This document shows positions 33,600 through 43,596 of a stretch of 64,000 bases of DNA, piece by piece (position 1 is the first letter of the stretch; each line of letters opens with the position of its first letter). The notes beneath the pieces were generated by a model. It had not been told where the DNA came from and did not search any database. It worked only from the letters and a program-made list of their open reading frames with translations. This stretch comes from Craspedostauros australis. Taxonomy: Eukaryota; Bacillariophyta; Bacillariophyceae; Mastogloiales; Achnanthaceae. The translations under genes were made by a program, and so were the position numbers. The stretch lies in assembly GCA_026770025.1 (NCBI GenBank), contig JAMXDE010000073.1, forward strand, positions 1 through 64,000, given 5' to 3'.

Positions 33600-34396
33600 T
33601 GTCGAGATGTACATGTGAGTATATGTCAAGATGTACGTGTATATGTGCATCGTTCACCCGCTATTCTCTCATACACACTTGGACGGTATAACTATACTCG
33701 TGTCGATAGTATACTGTGATTCGTCAGAATTACAGGGGAAATGGAACACACCAAAAGGGGCAAGATTTCTGGAGGAAATTTGCAAATAACGATTTCTGGA
33801 AGAATCAGAAGATCGTCCGTCCATGCATCAATGGTACCAAGAGAATCTCGAGGTACTTCCCAACTAAACCTCAGATGACGATATCATCTGACAGACTACT
33901 GCATCACCAATGGAACGCGACATCTGGAGAGCAGAAGGACGCCTACTGACGTCGACAGGATGTCAACATGTCACCACGTCGACAGCTGTCTCCAAGTCAG
34001 AGCAGGAGGCGAAGATGCGATGACCCATGAAGATCATGGATACTGAAGATGAACTTCAAATGGTAAGTACTCATGGAGTAGGAACCAGTACTGAATGAAC
34101 AGAGTGTCGAATGCGGAGTACGCATCGAACACGAAGCATCGTGTAGCACGAGCACATGATAATGAGAGAGAGAGAGAGAGAGAGAATACAGAGAGGAGCG
34201 AGAGAGGATCTCGCGTACCGACTCATAGTCGGAGACTGAATCTACGAAACAGATTGAAGCGCCGAGAGCATCGGGCAAGAGAACGAACGGACACCGAGAG
34301 TATCGGAGTGCCAACGTAATGAAATAGCAAACGAACGACTATCAACCAACACCATCTTCCACGATCGTAGGTTACCGTGAGCGGAACTTGCCAACA
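33600..34396 (+). repeat. Nested Copia LTR, third copy (797 bp)
   Basis: Same sequence as the central copy apart from (GA)11. It ends directly against the target duplication and the resumed outer-element sequence. Confidence 0.93.
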
Positions 34397-34402
34397 AATC
34401 AT
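34397..34402. repeat. Target site duplication, right (AATCAT)
   Basis: Matches 19328-19333. It is the only target duplication around the three-LTR structure; none flanks the central LTR. Confidence 0.85.
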
Positions 34403-34703
34403 TGCACTATGATACGCGCTCGGATCGCTGGGAGTACGCATCAAATCACCCACGGTCACATTCTGTGACAACAATGCAGTAATCTCGAACACGACCATCG
34501 CAGACAGCCTGCTGCAAAAGAAGCATGTGGCCATCTCATTCCATCGAGTCCGTGAGGCCGTTGGCGCCGGGATACTGGTTCCAGTACACGTCCCATCGGT
34601 CCACAACTTCGCTGATATTCTCACCAAGGCATTGGCAAGGCCGCAACTAACACTTCTTGTCACCGCTCTCTTCTATCTGGGTCTACCTCAAGATCAAGGG
34701 GCG

Positions 34704-34868
34704 TGGCAACTTTCTCTGTACCTTCTTACCTCTTTACTAATCATATTAGTCACAAATACTGGTCGGGGGTTTGTCTTCGGACAACTCACAAATAAAGAAC
34801 AAGAGCTCCAACCAGGGCACGCAACAACGGGCCAATACGTCTACAGTAGTTACTTGTGCACTTTGACA
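34704..34868 (+). repeat. 3' LTR of the outer Copia
   Basis: Partner of 13960-14124, preceded by the purine-rich stretch AGATCAAGGGG near 34690-34700. Confidence 0.92.
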
Positions 34869-35544
34869 AGGAGCGCTGATGACTTGCTGGTCAAACCTGT
34901 TGGGAACACGATCGTTCAATCCACCGCCTTCATGCGTACTCGTAGTAGTACAACGCATCACGCATATCCCATGTGCGGTTCTCAGGCAACCATGTTGCCG
35001 ATTGGAATCCTTGGGGGATACGCGTACATCGTGACGTGCGATGGTTGCAATTGAGATTGTGATCATCTTGGTGCTCCCTCCATCGCATCATCGCTGTTGG
35101 CGTCATCATCACTTTCGTGGTTGTTTCGAGTTGACGATCAGAGATCTCATTTGAACGCCTTTCTGACATGTCCTTCTCATGAAAGAAGCTAATACAGTAC
35201 TTCATTGACACACAGAATTCGTGGAATTGGGAACATCTCGGCACGCGCAAAAGTGGTGAAGCGAGAATCGACGATTCCCATTTGTGGTGTTCTCGCGTTC
35301 GCAACAGCGATCTTGTGGGGGTGTGTTGTGTTCTGTTCCTTCTTCTCGTTGTTGTGTGCGCCAGTTCGTGTAGAGAGCAAAAGGAAGGATCCGCACTCTC
35401 CGGACAGCGCTGGTGCCCTCTCCCAAACCAGGGTGCGATCAAGAAGTGGACAAACAGAGAAACGAGGAGAGAAACGGGAGAACATTGAAACGAGGCAACC
35501 GCACACACCGCTCAACCCCACAATCGAGCACATCAACAACACAC
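34869..35544. other. Flank of the outer Copia, no gene recognised
   Basis: This is host DNA between the outer 3' LTR and the ankyrin gene. It probably contains that gene's promoter and leader; upstream open frames have no ATG in the right frame before 35545. Confidence 0.4.
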
Positions 35545-36282
35545 ATGTCATGGGTAGCTCGAACAGCACACTTCCTCAACAGTCAATCCAACACCAATCG
35601 TTCAACGTCCAACGTCAATCGTCCACCAACCATCGACCATCCTCTCGAAATGGAGAATGTTACGGGCAAAGAACTCCTTGATGCTGCCAAGGCAGGTGAC
35701 TTGTCGGTGTTGGAGGAATGGAAGAAGCAGAACAAGACACAGAATGAAGGAGTTGATGTCAACAAGGTTACAGACAGCCATGGTTTCACTCCCCTTCATT
35801 ACGCATGCGAAAAAGGCCAGCTGGAGTGTGTGAAGTACCTCATCGAATCATGTGAGGCGAACATCAACTGCAAAACCATGTATGGTGGCACCCCCCTTCA
35901 TGTGGCATGCGGCAACGGTCACCTGGAGTGTGTAGAGTACCTCATTGAATCATGTGGAGCGAACATCAACTGCCGAAACTTCTATGGTGGCACTCCCCTT
36001 CATGAGGCATGCTACAGAGGCGAGCTGGAGCGTATGGAGTACCTCATCGAATCATGTGGGGCGAACATCAACTGCCAAAACACCGATGGTGACACTCCCC
36101 TTCGTTGGGCATGCCGCTACAGCCACCTGGAGCGTATCGAGTCCCTCATCAGAGGACTTTCGCCTTCAGCTCACCCACAATTGCAACAACTGCAGCAACG
36201 CTTACAACAAAACGAACAAGCAAATGAACAATCACAAGAACAGTTGGGACAGCAGTTGAAGCGAAAGAGGCAAAAAGAATGA
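35545..36282 (+). CDS. Ankyrin-repeat protein (N-terminal part of an ankyrin-BTB gene)
   Basis: In-frame ATGs lie at 35545 (MSWVARTAHF, 245 residues) and 35650 (MENVTGKELL, 210 residues); the second is more likely because typical ankyrin proteins begin with a helix such as KELLDAAKAGD. Four ankyrin repeats of about 35 residues follow, with the hallmark TPLHYAC, TPLHVAC, TPLHEAC and TPLRWAC blocks. The repeats are very alike (ECVKYLIESCEANINC and close variants), suggesting recent internal duplication. A Gln-rich coiled segment ending KRKRQKE leads to a TGA at 36280. The same frame continues beyond it into a BTB-like region with no ATG of its own nearby. Ankyrin-BTB proteins usually serve as adaptors for ubiquitin ligases or as scaffolds; that role here is inferred. 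Confidence 0.8.
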   Translation: MSWVARTAHFLNSQSNTNRSTSNVNRPPTIDHPLEMENVTGKELLDAAKAGDLSVLEEWKKQNKTQNEGVDVNKVTDSHGFTPLHYACEKGQLECVKYLIESCEANINCKTMYGGTPLHVACGNGHLECVEYLIESCGANINCRNFYGGTPLHEACYRGELERMEYLIESCGANINCQNTDGDTPLRWACRYSHLERIESLIRGLSPSAHPQLQQLQQRLQQNEQANEQSQEQLGQQLKRKRQKE

Positions 36283-37011
36283 ACACAAACACAGCAGCAA
36301 CAAGAGGACCAACATCAACATTGGAGAAGATCGGCCATATCCTTCCAAACCGAGGACAGGACAGACACCATCTTCTTGTGTGGACAGGGCCACGACCAGC
36401 AACTAACCAAGGCAAACGCCCAAGCCCTCATCATCACACTCCCATCCATTGAGACACTGATCGACAAAGGAACCCAACTTCACCGCACGAATGATGATGC
36501 TCACGATGGAACTGAACCCATCCAAACAACCATCCCTCTTCCCAATCTTCAACCAAAACACATCCGATACGTCCTCCAATGCATCTACACAGCCAAGATA
36601 TCCTTCAATGACAGCGCTCGTGACAACGCTGCTGCTCACACCGGCACTCATATCGGCGCTCACACCAACGCTCACCACGATCTAGATGCCTCTCACCAGC
36701 CAACTCCCATCCTCACTGGGCAGGACAATCGGCAACAGCTGATCCTTGTGGCCAACGAGTTCGGCTTCTGGCTACTCAAGCTTGTTCTGGAAATGGAGTT
36801 GGCCCACAAGCATCTCACAGAGGACACCACGATAGATATGTTGATATTCGCTGATCAACACAACTGTGTGGTGTTGAAGGATGCAGCAATGAGAATGGCA
36901 GCTGAAAGTGAGAAAGATATGTTCACTCATCTAGATTTAAGCAAACTGATTCTACAACCCCCAACTGATGATAAGTATTGTTGTCCTCCGCAGTGGGAGA
37001 ACGGAGAGTGA
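36283..37011 (+). CDS. BTB-like region in frame after the ankyrin TGA
   Basis: Open for 242 codons in the ankyrin frame. The first half reads like the start of a BTB fold (DRTDTIFLCGQG, then ALIITLPSIETLIDKG), followed by LPNLQPKHIRYVLQCIYTAKI, a His/Thr-rich insert, and LVLEMELAHKHLTEDTTIDMLIFADQHNCVVLKDAAMRMAAE, which has the helical spacing of the BTB C-terminal half. No in-frame ATG occurs before the domain, so it needs the upstream ankyrin exon. Either the TGA is a recent nonsense change, or it is read through, or a small intron that I could not place removes it. GT-AG pairs I tested around 36225-36330 did not keep the frame. Confidence 0.6.
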   Translation, partial: TQTQQQQEDQHQHWRRSAISFQTEDRTDTIFLCGQGHDQQLTKANAQALIITLPSIETLIDKGTQLHRTNDDAHDGTEPIQTTIPLPNLQPKHIRYVLQCIYTAKISFNDSARDNAAAHTGTHIGAHTNAHHDLDASHQPTPILTGQDNRQQLILVANEFGFWLLKLVLEMELAHKHLTEDTTIDMLIFADQHNCVVLKDAAMRMAAESEKDMFTHLDLSKLILQPPTDDKYCCPPQWENGE

Positions 37012-37459
37012 TGGTATCGATGATGAGTACAGTCGTATGTCCATGGTGAAGCTGTACAAGGTTGTAGATGAGGATGAGGGTACAGTACATGTGGATTCAT
37101 ACTTGGATCGGGTGACATTGGTGGACTTCGCCCGCTCCATGAGTACCAAATCATCCAAAGTGATTGAGGTGGACGGCACTGCCACTGATGACTTGAATCC
37201 AGACTGCACCTCAGGCCATGACATGTCTTGCCATTGCTGTCGGCTGTTGTTGGCACTGCGATTGCCCATGTCCCAAGCTCTCCTCTACTCCAGAACAGTT
37301 GGCTTGATATCTTCCTTTCTGATGTCGCTGAGCGATGCGACATGTTTGAGATTGCTGTTCGTCACCGCTTGCCATTCATCATCAGCATCTCCATCTCCTT
37401 TTCGGCGAAGTGCGATTCGCGTGGCTGCTTGTTTCCTTGATTCACTTCTATACTGGTGA
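36968..37459 (+). CDS. Possible 3' exon or frame-shifted end of the ankyrin-BTB gene
   Basis: A different plus-strand frame overlaps the end of the BTB region and reads LYKVVDEDEGTVHVDSYLDRVTLVDFAR, which looks protein-like. Further on, a third frame (about 37.28-37.44 kb) reads SWLDIFLSDVAERCDMFEIAVRHRLP, reminiscent of a BTB C-terminal helix pair. An intron with donor near GTATTG (36.976 kb) or a duplicated and decayed BTB fragment could explain this. Low confidence. Confidence 0.3.
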   Translation: MISIVVLRSGRTESDGIDDEYSRMSMVKLYKVVDEDEGTVHVDSYLDRVTLVDFARSMSTKSSKVIEVDGTATDDLNPDCTSGHDMSCHCCRLLLALRLPMSQALLYSRTVGLISSFLMSLSDATCLRLLFVTACHSSSASPSPFRRSAIRVAACFLDSLLYW

Positions 37460-38009
37460 TGTCTGCGTATGGTACGTTAGCTGACATCTTCATCAATGTA
37501 AATATAGATCTTTGTCATGCCATTTCATCTCTCTCTCTCTTTGTGTTGGTGTCGTTTCATGGATGATGACCACAGCCTTTGTACAGTTGGAGATAATCAC
37601 AATAATCACATCGCGCGCAACACATCCCGTATCGTCTCCCGATCATCACAATCTATGTTGATGGTCGATGCCTCCACGCGATAGTAAAATACATTCATGT
37701 GCAAGTATTCCTTGGAGTACTCTGCTCGACGATGCTATTCGAGTACACTCTGGAGAGGTTCAAGCTCTTTCCATGTACGTGTGGCGGCTGTTATGAATTC
37801 ATTTAGTTGCATATATTCGTATTATATCCAGGTCATATCACATCCAACAGATTTCCACTTCACGTTCACCAACGTATGGCCTCGACTGTATTTCTTGCTT
37901 GCTTGCTTGCTTTCATTCATTCAGTCTCTTGATTCAGTCTCTTGGTTCTTGCCAGATAAACCAATCATCCCTTGCAACACGTTGCAGTGCGCCACATTGC
38001 ACCACTCTA
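37460..38009. other. No gene recognised; convergent intergenic region
   Basis: This is the interval between the plus-strand ankyrin-BTB gene and the minus-strand cysteine-rich gene. It is comparatively AT-rich with a (CT) run near 37.535 kb and CTTGCTTG repeats near 37.9 kb. Both genes' 3' untranslated ends probably lie here. Confidence 0.4.
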
Positions 38010-39836
38010 TTAACAGAACGCAGCCAAGACGCCAACAACGAAAAGACTTGCCGCGGACATCCACGAGACCGCCACGCCTAAATGAGACGCCGCGCTATCA
38101 CGATTGTCGACAGTGGTGCGTTCGAAGGGCGCGCTGGTGGGTGGACGTTCGGGAACGACGGTGGGCGACATGACCGGCGCATCCGAAGCACTCGCGACCA
38201 GCTTGCAGGCTGCCTGCGGTCCCACGGCGATGGAGGTGTACTTGCATTCGCACGATTGCGTGTCGCCGTCGGTGTCGACGAACTCCAGCGTCTCGCCGTT
38301 CTTGGCGCAGACGGTGCCGTCGCTTTGGGATTCGAACTGGCAGTACGGGTACTCCTTCTCGTTGGGAATGGATTTGTTGCAGAAGGCCGGGAATTCGCCC
38401 GGCGGCCCGCAGGGTCCCACCACGAGATCACCGAACGATGCCATGTTTGCAGTCGCCACAATCTCTCCGCTGTCGAGCTGGCTGAGGCAGGATAGGATGG
38501 GCGGTGGTTGGAAGTCGTCATCGCAGTCAAAGATGGTTTTCATGTCTGCCGTGAGCTCGCCTTGCACGAGGCACTTGCATTGCACCGGCTGGCTGCTGGT
38601 GGGGATGGAGTACAAGAATGCTTCGTTGTCCGCCGCGCATTTGGCACTGCCATCCGAGTCTGTGAAGGCGCAGTAGGGACATTCGATCTGGCTGTCAAGG
38701 TTGGGGTTGCAGAAGCAGGGATATTCACGCCCACATCCATTATCGAATGCGTTGCCCAAAGACGCTCCGGCCTGATACTCGATGGTGGCACCGCTGGGCG
38801 TGGTGATCTCGCAAGTCTGATCGAAGGCCGGTGCGGGTGTGGGGGCCGTGCCGCATGTCGTGATGGGCACGTTGAACGGCTCCGGAACATCGCACGAACA
38901 ATCCTGGAGGTCGTTGGCCGCCAGAGTCATGAACCGTTCCGTCTCGCCGCCTCGGATGCATCTCAGCTGGCCACCAGGCATTGCAACGGCACAATATGGA
39001 CACGCGATCTTTCCTGGATATTTGGGGTCGCAGATGCAAGGGAATTCTTGCGCCTGTCCCACGTGTAGTTCAACGATATGGCATTATTGGCATGGCATTG
39101 TTGAGAGATTGAGGGTTTCGAATCCCAGTGTCACGTGCGTAAATCAAGAAGTAAATAAATGAACGAATGAATAAATAAATGAGACTTCAATGTTGAAGAT
39201 GGCACAGCAAATGACTGTGGCATGTATCACAGCTTCACGTTGATGACACCACGCAAATAGTTTGCAATACGATGCACCATCACAAAACACACAACCAAAA
39301 GCAACGCACAATGGTATGCACATCGACAACGCACACGCAACACATGCATGACGACGTACCGTTCCACATCGACTGTCTCCAAGGTACTTGAAGGGCTCAC
39401 CCGGATTGCGAATCTCGATCTGACCGTTGGCTGGATTCTCCTCCTCGCAAACACCGGCGTTGGGATCGGCCACACAATTCTGGGTGTTGACCCCGGGCAC
39501 GGAAGTGTCGCAGGTGCAGGTCGTGCCCACATTGTTGACATCGAAGTAGCTGATGGTCTGCTGATCGACGTAGCAACGCAGATCGGTGCCACCATCGGCG
39601 ACGGTGCAAATAGGACACTCCAAGCTGTCCTGCGACGCCTGCAGATCGGGGTTGCAGAAGCAGGGGTAGAGATCGGGACGTCCGCATCTGGATTCGACGT
39701 CCACCTTGTCACCTCGGTTGTACATGATGCCATCGAAGGTGCAGGTGTCTTGCGCGGAAGCGTGTCCGATGTTGTGATGGATGGCGATGGCGAATGCAAC
39801 GCACGTCAAGCTCCGTATCCGCTGTGTCCATTGCAT
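38010..39836 (-). CDS. Secreted or surface protein with four cysteine-rich repeats, two exons
   Basis: Exon 1 is 39836-39360 and exon 2 is 39053-38010, giving 506 residues. The start at 39836 (MQWTQRIRSL) gives a signal peptide (residues 1-29, ending HASAQ); an ATG at 39878 is possible. Four repeats of about 80-90 residues follow at about 32-110, 130-213, 240-320 and 348-429. Each has the frame C, then CG, a [YF]P-[CA]-x-C block, CP[YI]C or YPYC, C, and C-x-C near the end. The exon junction falls inside repeat 2 and restores its pattern exactly (CG, then EFPCICDP), which confirms the splice. A Pro/Ser/Thr-rich stalk and a C-terminal hydrophobic tail (about 483-504) suggest membrane or GPI anchoring. 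Disulphide-bonded extracellular modules are likely. I do not recognise the domain. Confidence 0.85.
39054..39359 (-). other. Intron of the cysteine-rich gene
   Basis: A 306-bp intron in phase 0. The donor is ACG/GTACGTC at 39360-39359 and the acceptor GGGACAG/GCG at 39054-39053. The plus-strand reading contains a GGGTTTCGAATCCC near 39112 that looks tRNA-like but is not part of a tRNA. Confidence 0.85.
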
Positions 39837-39878
39837 TGCTCCTGCGCCGGCTCTCCTTCCATCTCCCAGCGACGTCAT

Positions 39879-40497
39879 CCTCTGTACACCTTGCTGATTG
39901 AGTGGATGGATGTGGCTGTATTGTTGAGCGTTATGGTATAGTCTGCAATGGATGCTCTTGCGAGTGTGTATTCTATTTGACACGATTGCTGCCGATGATG
40001 TTGGCAGTGTTGATGGCAATGTTGATGGCAATGTTGGTGCGGAATCACTTTGTGGAGATCTTCTCAACTCGATTCTTTCCAACACGGCAATGCTGATGGA
40101 ATGCTCTCTTGAGTGGAGTGCGAGCAATGCTGGGATCACCTCCAGATGATGTTCTCTTCGTGTTGATGCGGAGCGTGTTGGTGCGTTGCGTTTTGCGTTG
40201 CTTCATGCGTTGCACAACATCTGGTTTTGGTGCCGAATCAGAGAACGGAGAAGGCAGCGGTTGGAGTCGCCATCGTGGCTGTCATCGTTGCCATTCGTCG
40301 TGTCAAAAAATGTCACAAATCTTGTTTCTGTGTTGTGTCTGCGTGTTTTGCGTTCTTTCTCTCTCGTGTCCATCCCATCGTGTCCAGACATGTCCGTTTT
40401 ACTCACGAGTATGACTGCATCGCCTCAAATGATCATGTTGGTCGTAAGTAGGTTCTAGTCGTACGTGTCGAAGTTCCTAATCGTGGATGATTGCGGA
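39879..40497. other. Upstream region of the cysteine-rich gene
   Basis: No gene recognised. A short repeat of GATGGCAATGTT occurs near 40.01-40.03 kb. The promoter of the minus-strand gene presumably lies here. Confidence 0.4.
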
Positions 40498-40755
40498 CAG
40501 GGACACCCGGCAAAATGGGTCGAATTAGTCAATCTGCGATGTGACTGACCCAGCCAATCAGAGCTTTCTGTATTGGCGATGACAACTGTTTTCCCGAGAA
40601 GAAAAATCTCGATTCAAACTGGTGTTCTCGGGAACTCTTCGCCGGTCACAGACGCCAATTTCATTTATGGGGCACATGGGCAGAAACTCCGAGAATGACC
40701 CTCGCTAAGTTTGCCTTGGTTAAATCCCGAGCAATCGTGCCAACACCAAACCCTT

Positions 40756-40980
40756 GATTTATTTAGACGTCATTCGAATTAAATAGTCGTCATTAGATTT
40801 ATTTAGACGTTATTCGAATTAAATAGTCGTCATTAGATTTATTTAGACGTCATTCGAATTAAATAGTCGTCATTAGATTTATTTAGACGTCATTCGAATT
40901 AAATAGTCGTCATTTGATTTATTTAGACGTCATTCGAAATAAATAGTCGTTATTCGATTTATTTAGAGGTCATTCGATTT
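40756..40980. repeat. Minisatellite of alternating 20-bp half-units, array 1
   Basis: About 5.5 repeats of a 40-bp unit made of two similar halves, ATTTATTTAGACGTCATT and AATTAAATAGTCGTCATT. The first half contains GACGTCATT, whose complement carries TGACGT, the CRE core bound by bZIP factors. At least four exact GACGTCATT copies are present. Confidence 0.92.
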
Positions 40981-41776
40981 GTTTCACGGGACACGCCACT
41001 TGGCTCAACTGACTAGATCGACTAAGCAAAGCTCTTGCCACGTCACGATTGATGAAATGGAAACAGACCAACAAACAGGGATACACAGACGGGATTCGAT
41101 GAGAGCAACACATGGCGCTCGCGCGTTCGTTTGGAATGGCCAAGCCATGCAAACCACTTCACAACATCAAGTATCAACGTAGTGTAGCGAACGCGATACA
41201 AATGCAATACAAACCGATGCACGCATGTGTTACTTCCTACGTCGCAGTAGACCAGTGTGATGGCATGCTCGTTTCGTCTGTTCTGCACTTGGTTTTGCGG
41301 TATCAGTGAAGGTGTCTCTTTGTTCGAAGGGTAGTCACATTGTATTTCTCTGTGCATTGCTCACAAATCCTGCTGTTCGCCACAAACAATCGCCATGAGA
41401 TTCCCCCCGCCCCACGCTTCCTCCTTCCAATAAAGCAAAGCCGCTGGCATGAGCGGCAGCCATATCATTCCAATGGCTCTCTCCCGCTCCTCTTCTTCCA
41501 ATACAGTACCAAATGGACAACAGATCAGAACTCTTCGAGGTTGACCACGAACTCTTTGCACAGTCTGCTTCACATTAATACAATCGTAACCAAAATAAAA
41601 CGTATAATAGACAATAACACTCCAACTCCACACTCGTCTCTGTTGTGATCCGTCCAGAGCAGGGCAGAGCTGAGGAGAGCCACCGTTTCGTGGTTTGCTT
41701 GTGTGACCAAATGCACTTGATTAGTTCGATCACTTGCCGGCCTTGTCTTCTTTGGTCACGAATGACAAAATGTACC

Positions 41777-42008
41777 GATTTATTTAGACGTCATTAGATA
41801 TATTTAGACGTCATTAGATTTATTTAGACGTCATTAGATATATTTAGACGTCATTAGATATATTTAGACGTCATTAGATATATTTAGACGTCATTTTATT
41901 TATTTAGACGTCATTCGAAATAAATAGTCGTCATTCGAAATAAATAGTCGTCATTTGATTTATTTAGACGTCATTCGAAATAAATAGTCGTCATTCGACT
42001 TATTTAGA
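41777..42008. repeat. Minisatellite of 20-bp units, array 2
   Basis: Same family as the array at 40756-40980. Here the left part is a run of single half-units (GATATATTTAGACGTCATTA type) and the right part returns to the alternating 40-bp form. Eight exact GACGTCATT copies were counted. Confidence 0.92.
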
Positions 42009-42261
42009 TTTAGGCGCTGATTGTCATCGGTATTGACGGGACTCGGTCATTTGGGCCAGCGGCATCGATGCCTCGTTGTATTTGTCCGAAGTAGGGCCAA
42101 CAAGATGTCTCACTAAGTTCTTCGAAAGGAGGTTCGTTCTTCGCCAATCGCGGAATGTCAATTGAGGCTTTCTTGTGTCAGGTGACAAAATCGTTTTTCG
42201 ATGTCGAATTAGTCGTACTAGTCGAGTTTCCGTCTCCGCTGCTTTTTGCCGGGTGTCCCAG

Positions 42262-43596
42262 GCGAAAACAAGACAAAAATTGATTTCTCTTGGGAGAATC
42301 TGACTCGTCCAGAACCACAACAGAGAAGTAAAAACTTGTGCGCGAAAACAGGAGGGCGCTGTGGTTGTTGTTGCTGGAACAAATGCGTGAGGTTGCCAGG
42401 TTGATCAATTGGCGGTTCCGGCATCCTTCTTGTCCGATGGAAGAGGTGGATGGAGCGAAGACGGGCTGAAAGATCCGGGGATGATGTGAAGCGATGTGAG
42501 GATCAAGTGACGAATGAATTTATGGTGGATCAAATGACGATGATGATGGATGGATTATCGTTGTGTGTGTCCTTCGGTTCTTCTTTTTCTTCTGTGATGG
42601 CGGTTGGTTGGTTGGTTAGTTGGTTGGTTGGCTGGAGAGATCAATGGATGGTTGGTTGGAGGCAGGGAGGGAGAGCGCCGTTGGGGAACGAGAGTTATTT
42701 CAGTTCGTCTGTTGTGGCTACCTGCTTTCTCGTTCCTACTGCACTTCGGCGCATTTGCATGCCACGTACTCGTTGGGCCTCTTGCTTCTTCTGTGTTGGG
42801 GGCAGCACCTTTCCTCCTCATCCTGAGCTGGTTCATTCTGTCTTCGTCATGTCCACATGTACCTGTCATAAGCACCGCACAAGGACAAGCTGATGCGATA
42901 GGTATGTCCAGGATATGAGTCGAGCACTTTCCTCTTTTCCATAAGTGCTCCGTTGATCGGTCCAGTTCATTGGTTCCATTGATTGTCAGGATTGGTTGGA
43001 CGGTCGGATGGTTGGATGGCTGGCTGTCCACAAATGGGTCTCCTTCATCGCACCGCCTCACTACTGCGGAGATGTTGCAGCATCGATGGAGGGAGTCGTT
43101 CCCAACATCCTCCCTGTTGTGCTTCTCTCCTCCATGCCGTGTCGATCCATTTGGTGCGCTGTGGCATTCTGCGTATCATCAATTGTGATGCTGTGAGTGC
43201 GTGGCAGTATTGAATAAAGTGCTCTACTCTGCTGCACAGTATTCTCTGCAGTATTCTCCAGAAGTACTACTGCGAGCGTGAAAACAGAAGGCTGTGTTGG
43301 GTGCGAAATGTAGAGTACAGTTTAGTAAAATTGAATATAATTGAATAGAGTATAATGTGTGTCTTTGTGTGGGTGGGTGTGAAAGAGACTTGCTGACCAT
43401 CGTTGGCAGCTGTATCAGTACAGTGTCCCACCTCTTCAGCGATATGCATGCATGTGTGTATGTAGGGTATTATACCAGTGTGGCACTTGATGTAAGTGCA
43501 AAATGGAATATGCGCAATGTGTATGTGTGATTGTGTATGGTGCATGGGTGTGTAGGTCTGTGCGCAGACGGTCTACCTCTGCCATGCCAATGATGC
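42262..43596. other. No gene recognised; GGTT-rich tract
   Basis: A (GGTT)n tract lies at 42602-42635 and weaker GGTTGGATGG-type repeats near 43.0 kb. An AATAAA occurs at about 43.213 kb on the plus strand. Open frames here follow the simple repeats. The last few hundred bases are AT- and GTGT-rich and lie downstream of the minus-strand gene at 43597. Confidence 0.4.

Larger units (their letters stand above)
19334..34396 (+). mobile_element. Head-to-tail pair of young Ty1/copia elements sharing a central LTR
   Basis: The structure is LTR, internal, LTR, internal, LTR with a repeat period of about 7.1 kb. LTRs start TGTCGAG and end CCAACA. Each internal region (20129-26461 and 27267-33599) carries one uninterrupted 2076-residue gag-pol, and a purine tract (AGGAAGGG) precedes the second and third LTRs. 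Both units look whole. The pair sits in the RNase H part of the outer Copia and is flanked by one shared target duplication, so it is a single locus event, either a dimeric insertion or later recombination between LTRs. The LTRs differ from one another at no more than three positions plus a GA-repeat length, indicating a very recent origin. Confidence 0.92.
13960..34868 (+). mobile_element. Old Ty1/copia element, broken, hosting a nested Copia pair
   Basis: Two 165-bp direct repeats (13960-14124 and 34704-34868) beginning TG and ending CA mark the ends. Without the nested insertion the element is about 5.8 kb. Order of parts: 5' LTR, primer site, gag (from ATG 14178, about 14.2-15.3 kb), protease and integrase (about 15.7-17.3 kb), reverse transcriptase (about 17.8-19.0 kb), RNase H (split by the insertion; resumes at about 34.4 kb), a purine-rich tract just before the 3' LTR. 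The order integrase before reverse transcriptase places it in Ty1/copia. It is broken: about four breaks plus the nested insertion. The LTRs differ at two of 165 positions, so it is fairly young in sequence yet older than its passenger. No clear target duplication was found. Confidence 0.9.
40501..42258. mobile_element. Candidate non-autonomous DNA transposon with internal repeat arrays
   Basis: The sequence GGACACCCGGCAAAA at 40501-40515 recurs in reverse complement at 42244-42258. Both copies are flanked on the outside by CAG (40498-40500 and 42259-42261), which would be a 3-bp target duplication, as made by PIF/Harbinger or CACTA elements. Inside, two arrays of a related 20-bp repeat lie about 240 bp from each end, with about 800 bp of unique sequence between. 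No transposase frame is present, so it would depend on a partner. The inverted match is short and the rest of the arms does not align well, so this could be coincidence. Confidence 0.45.

Noticed and set aside
39100-39140. tRNA-like GGGTTTCGAATCCC
   Set aside because: It resembles a T-arm but has no acceptor stem, D-arm or anticodon arm around it and lies in an intron.
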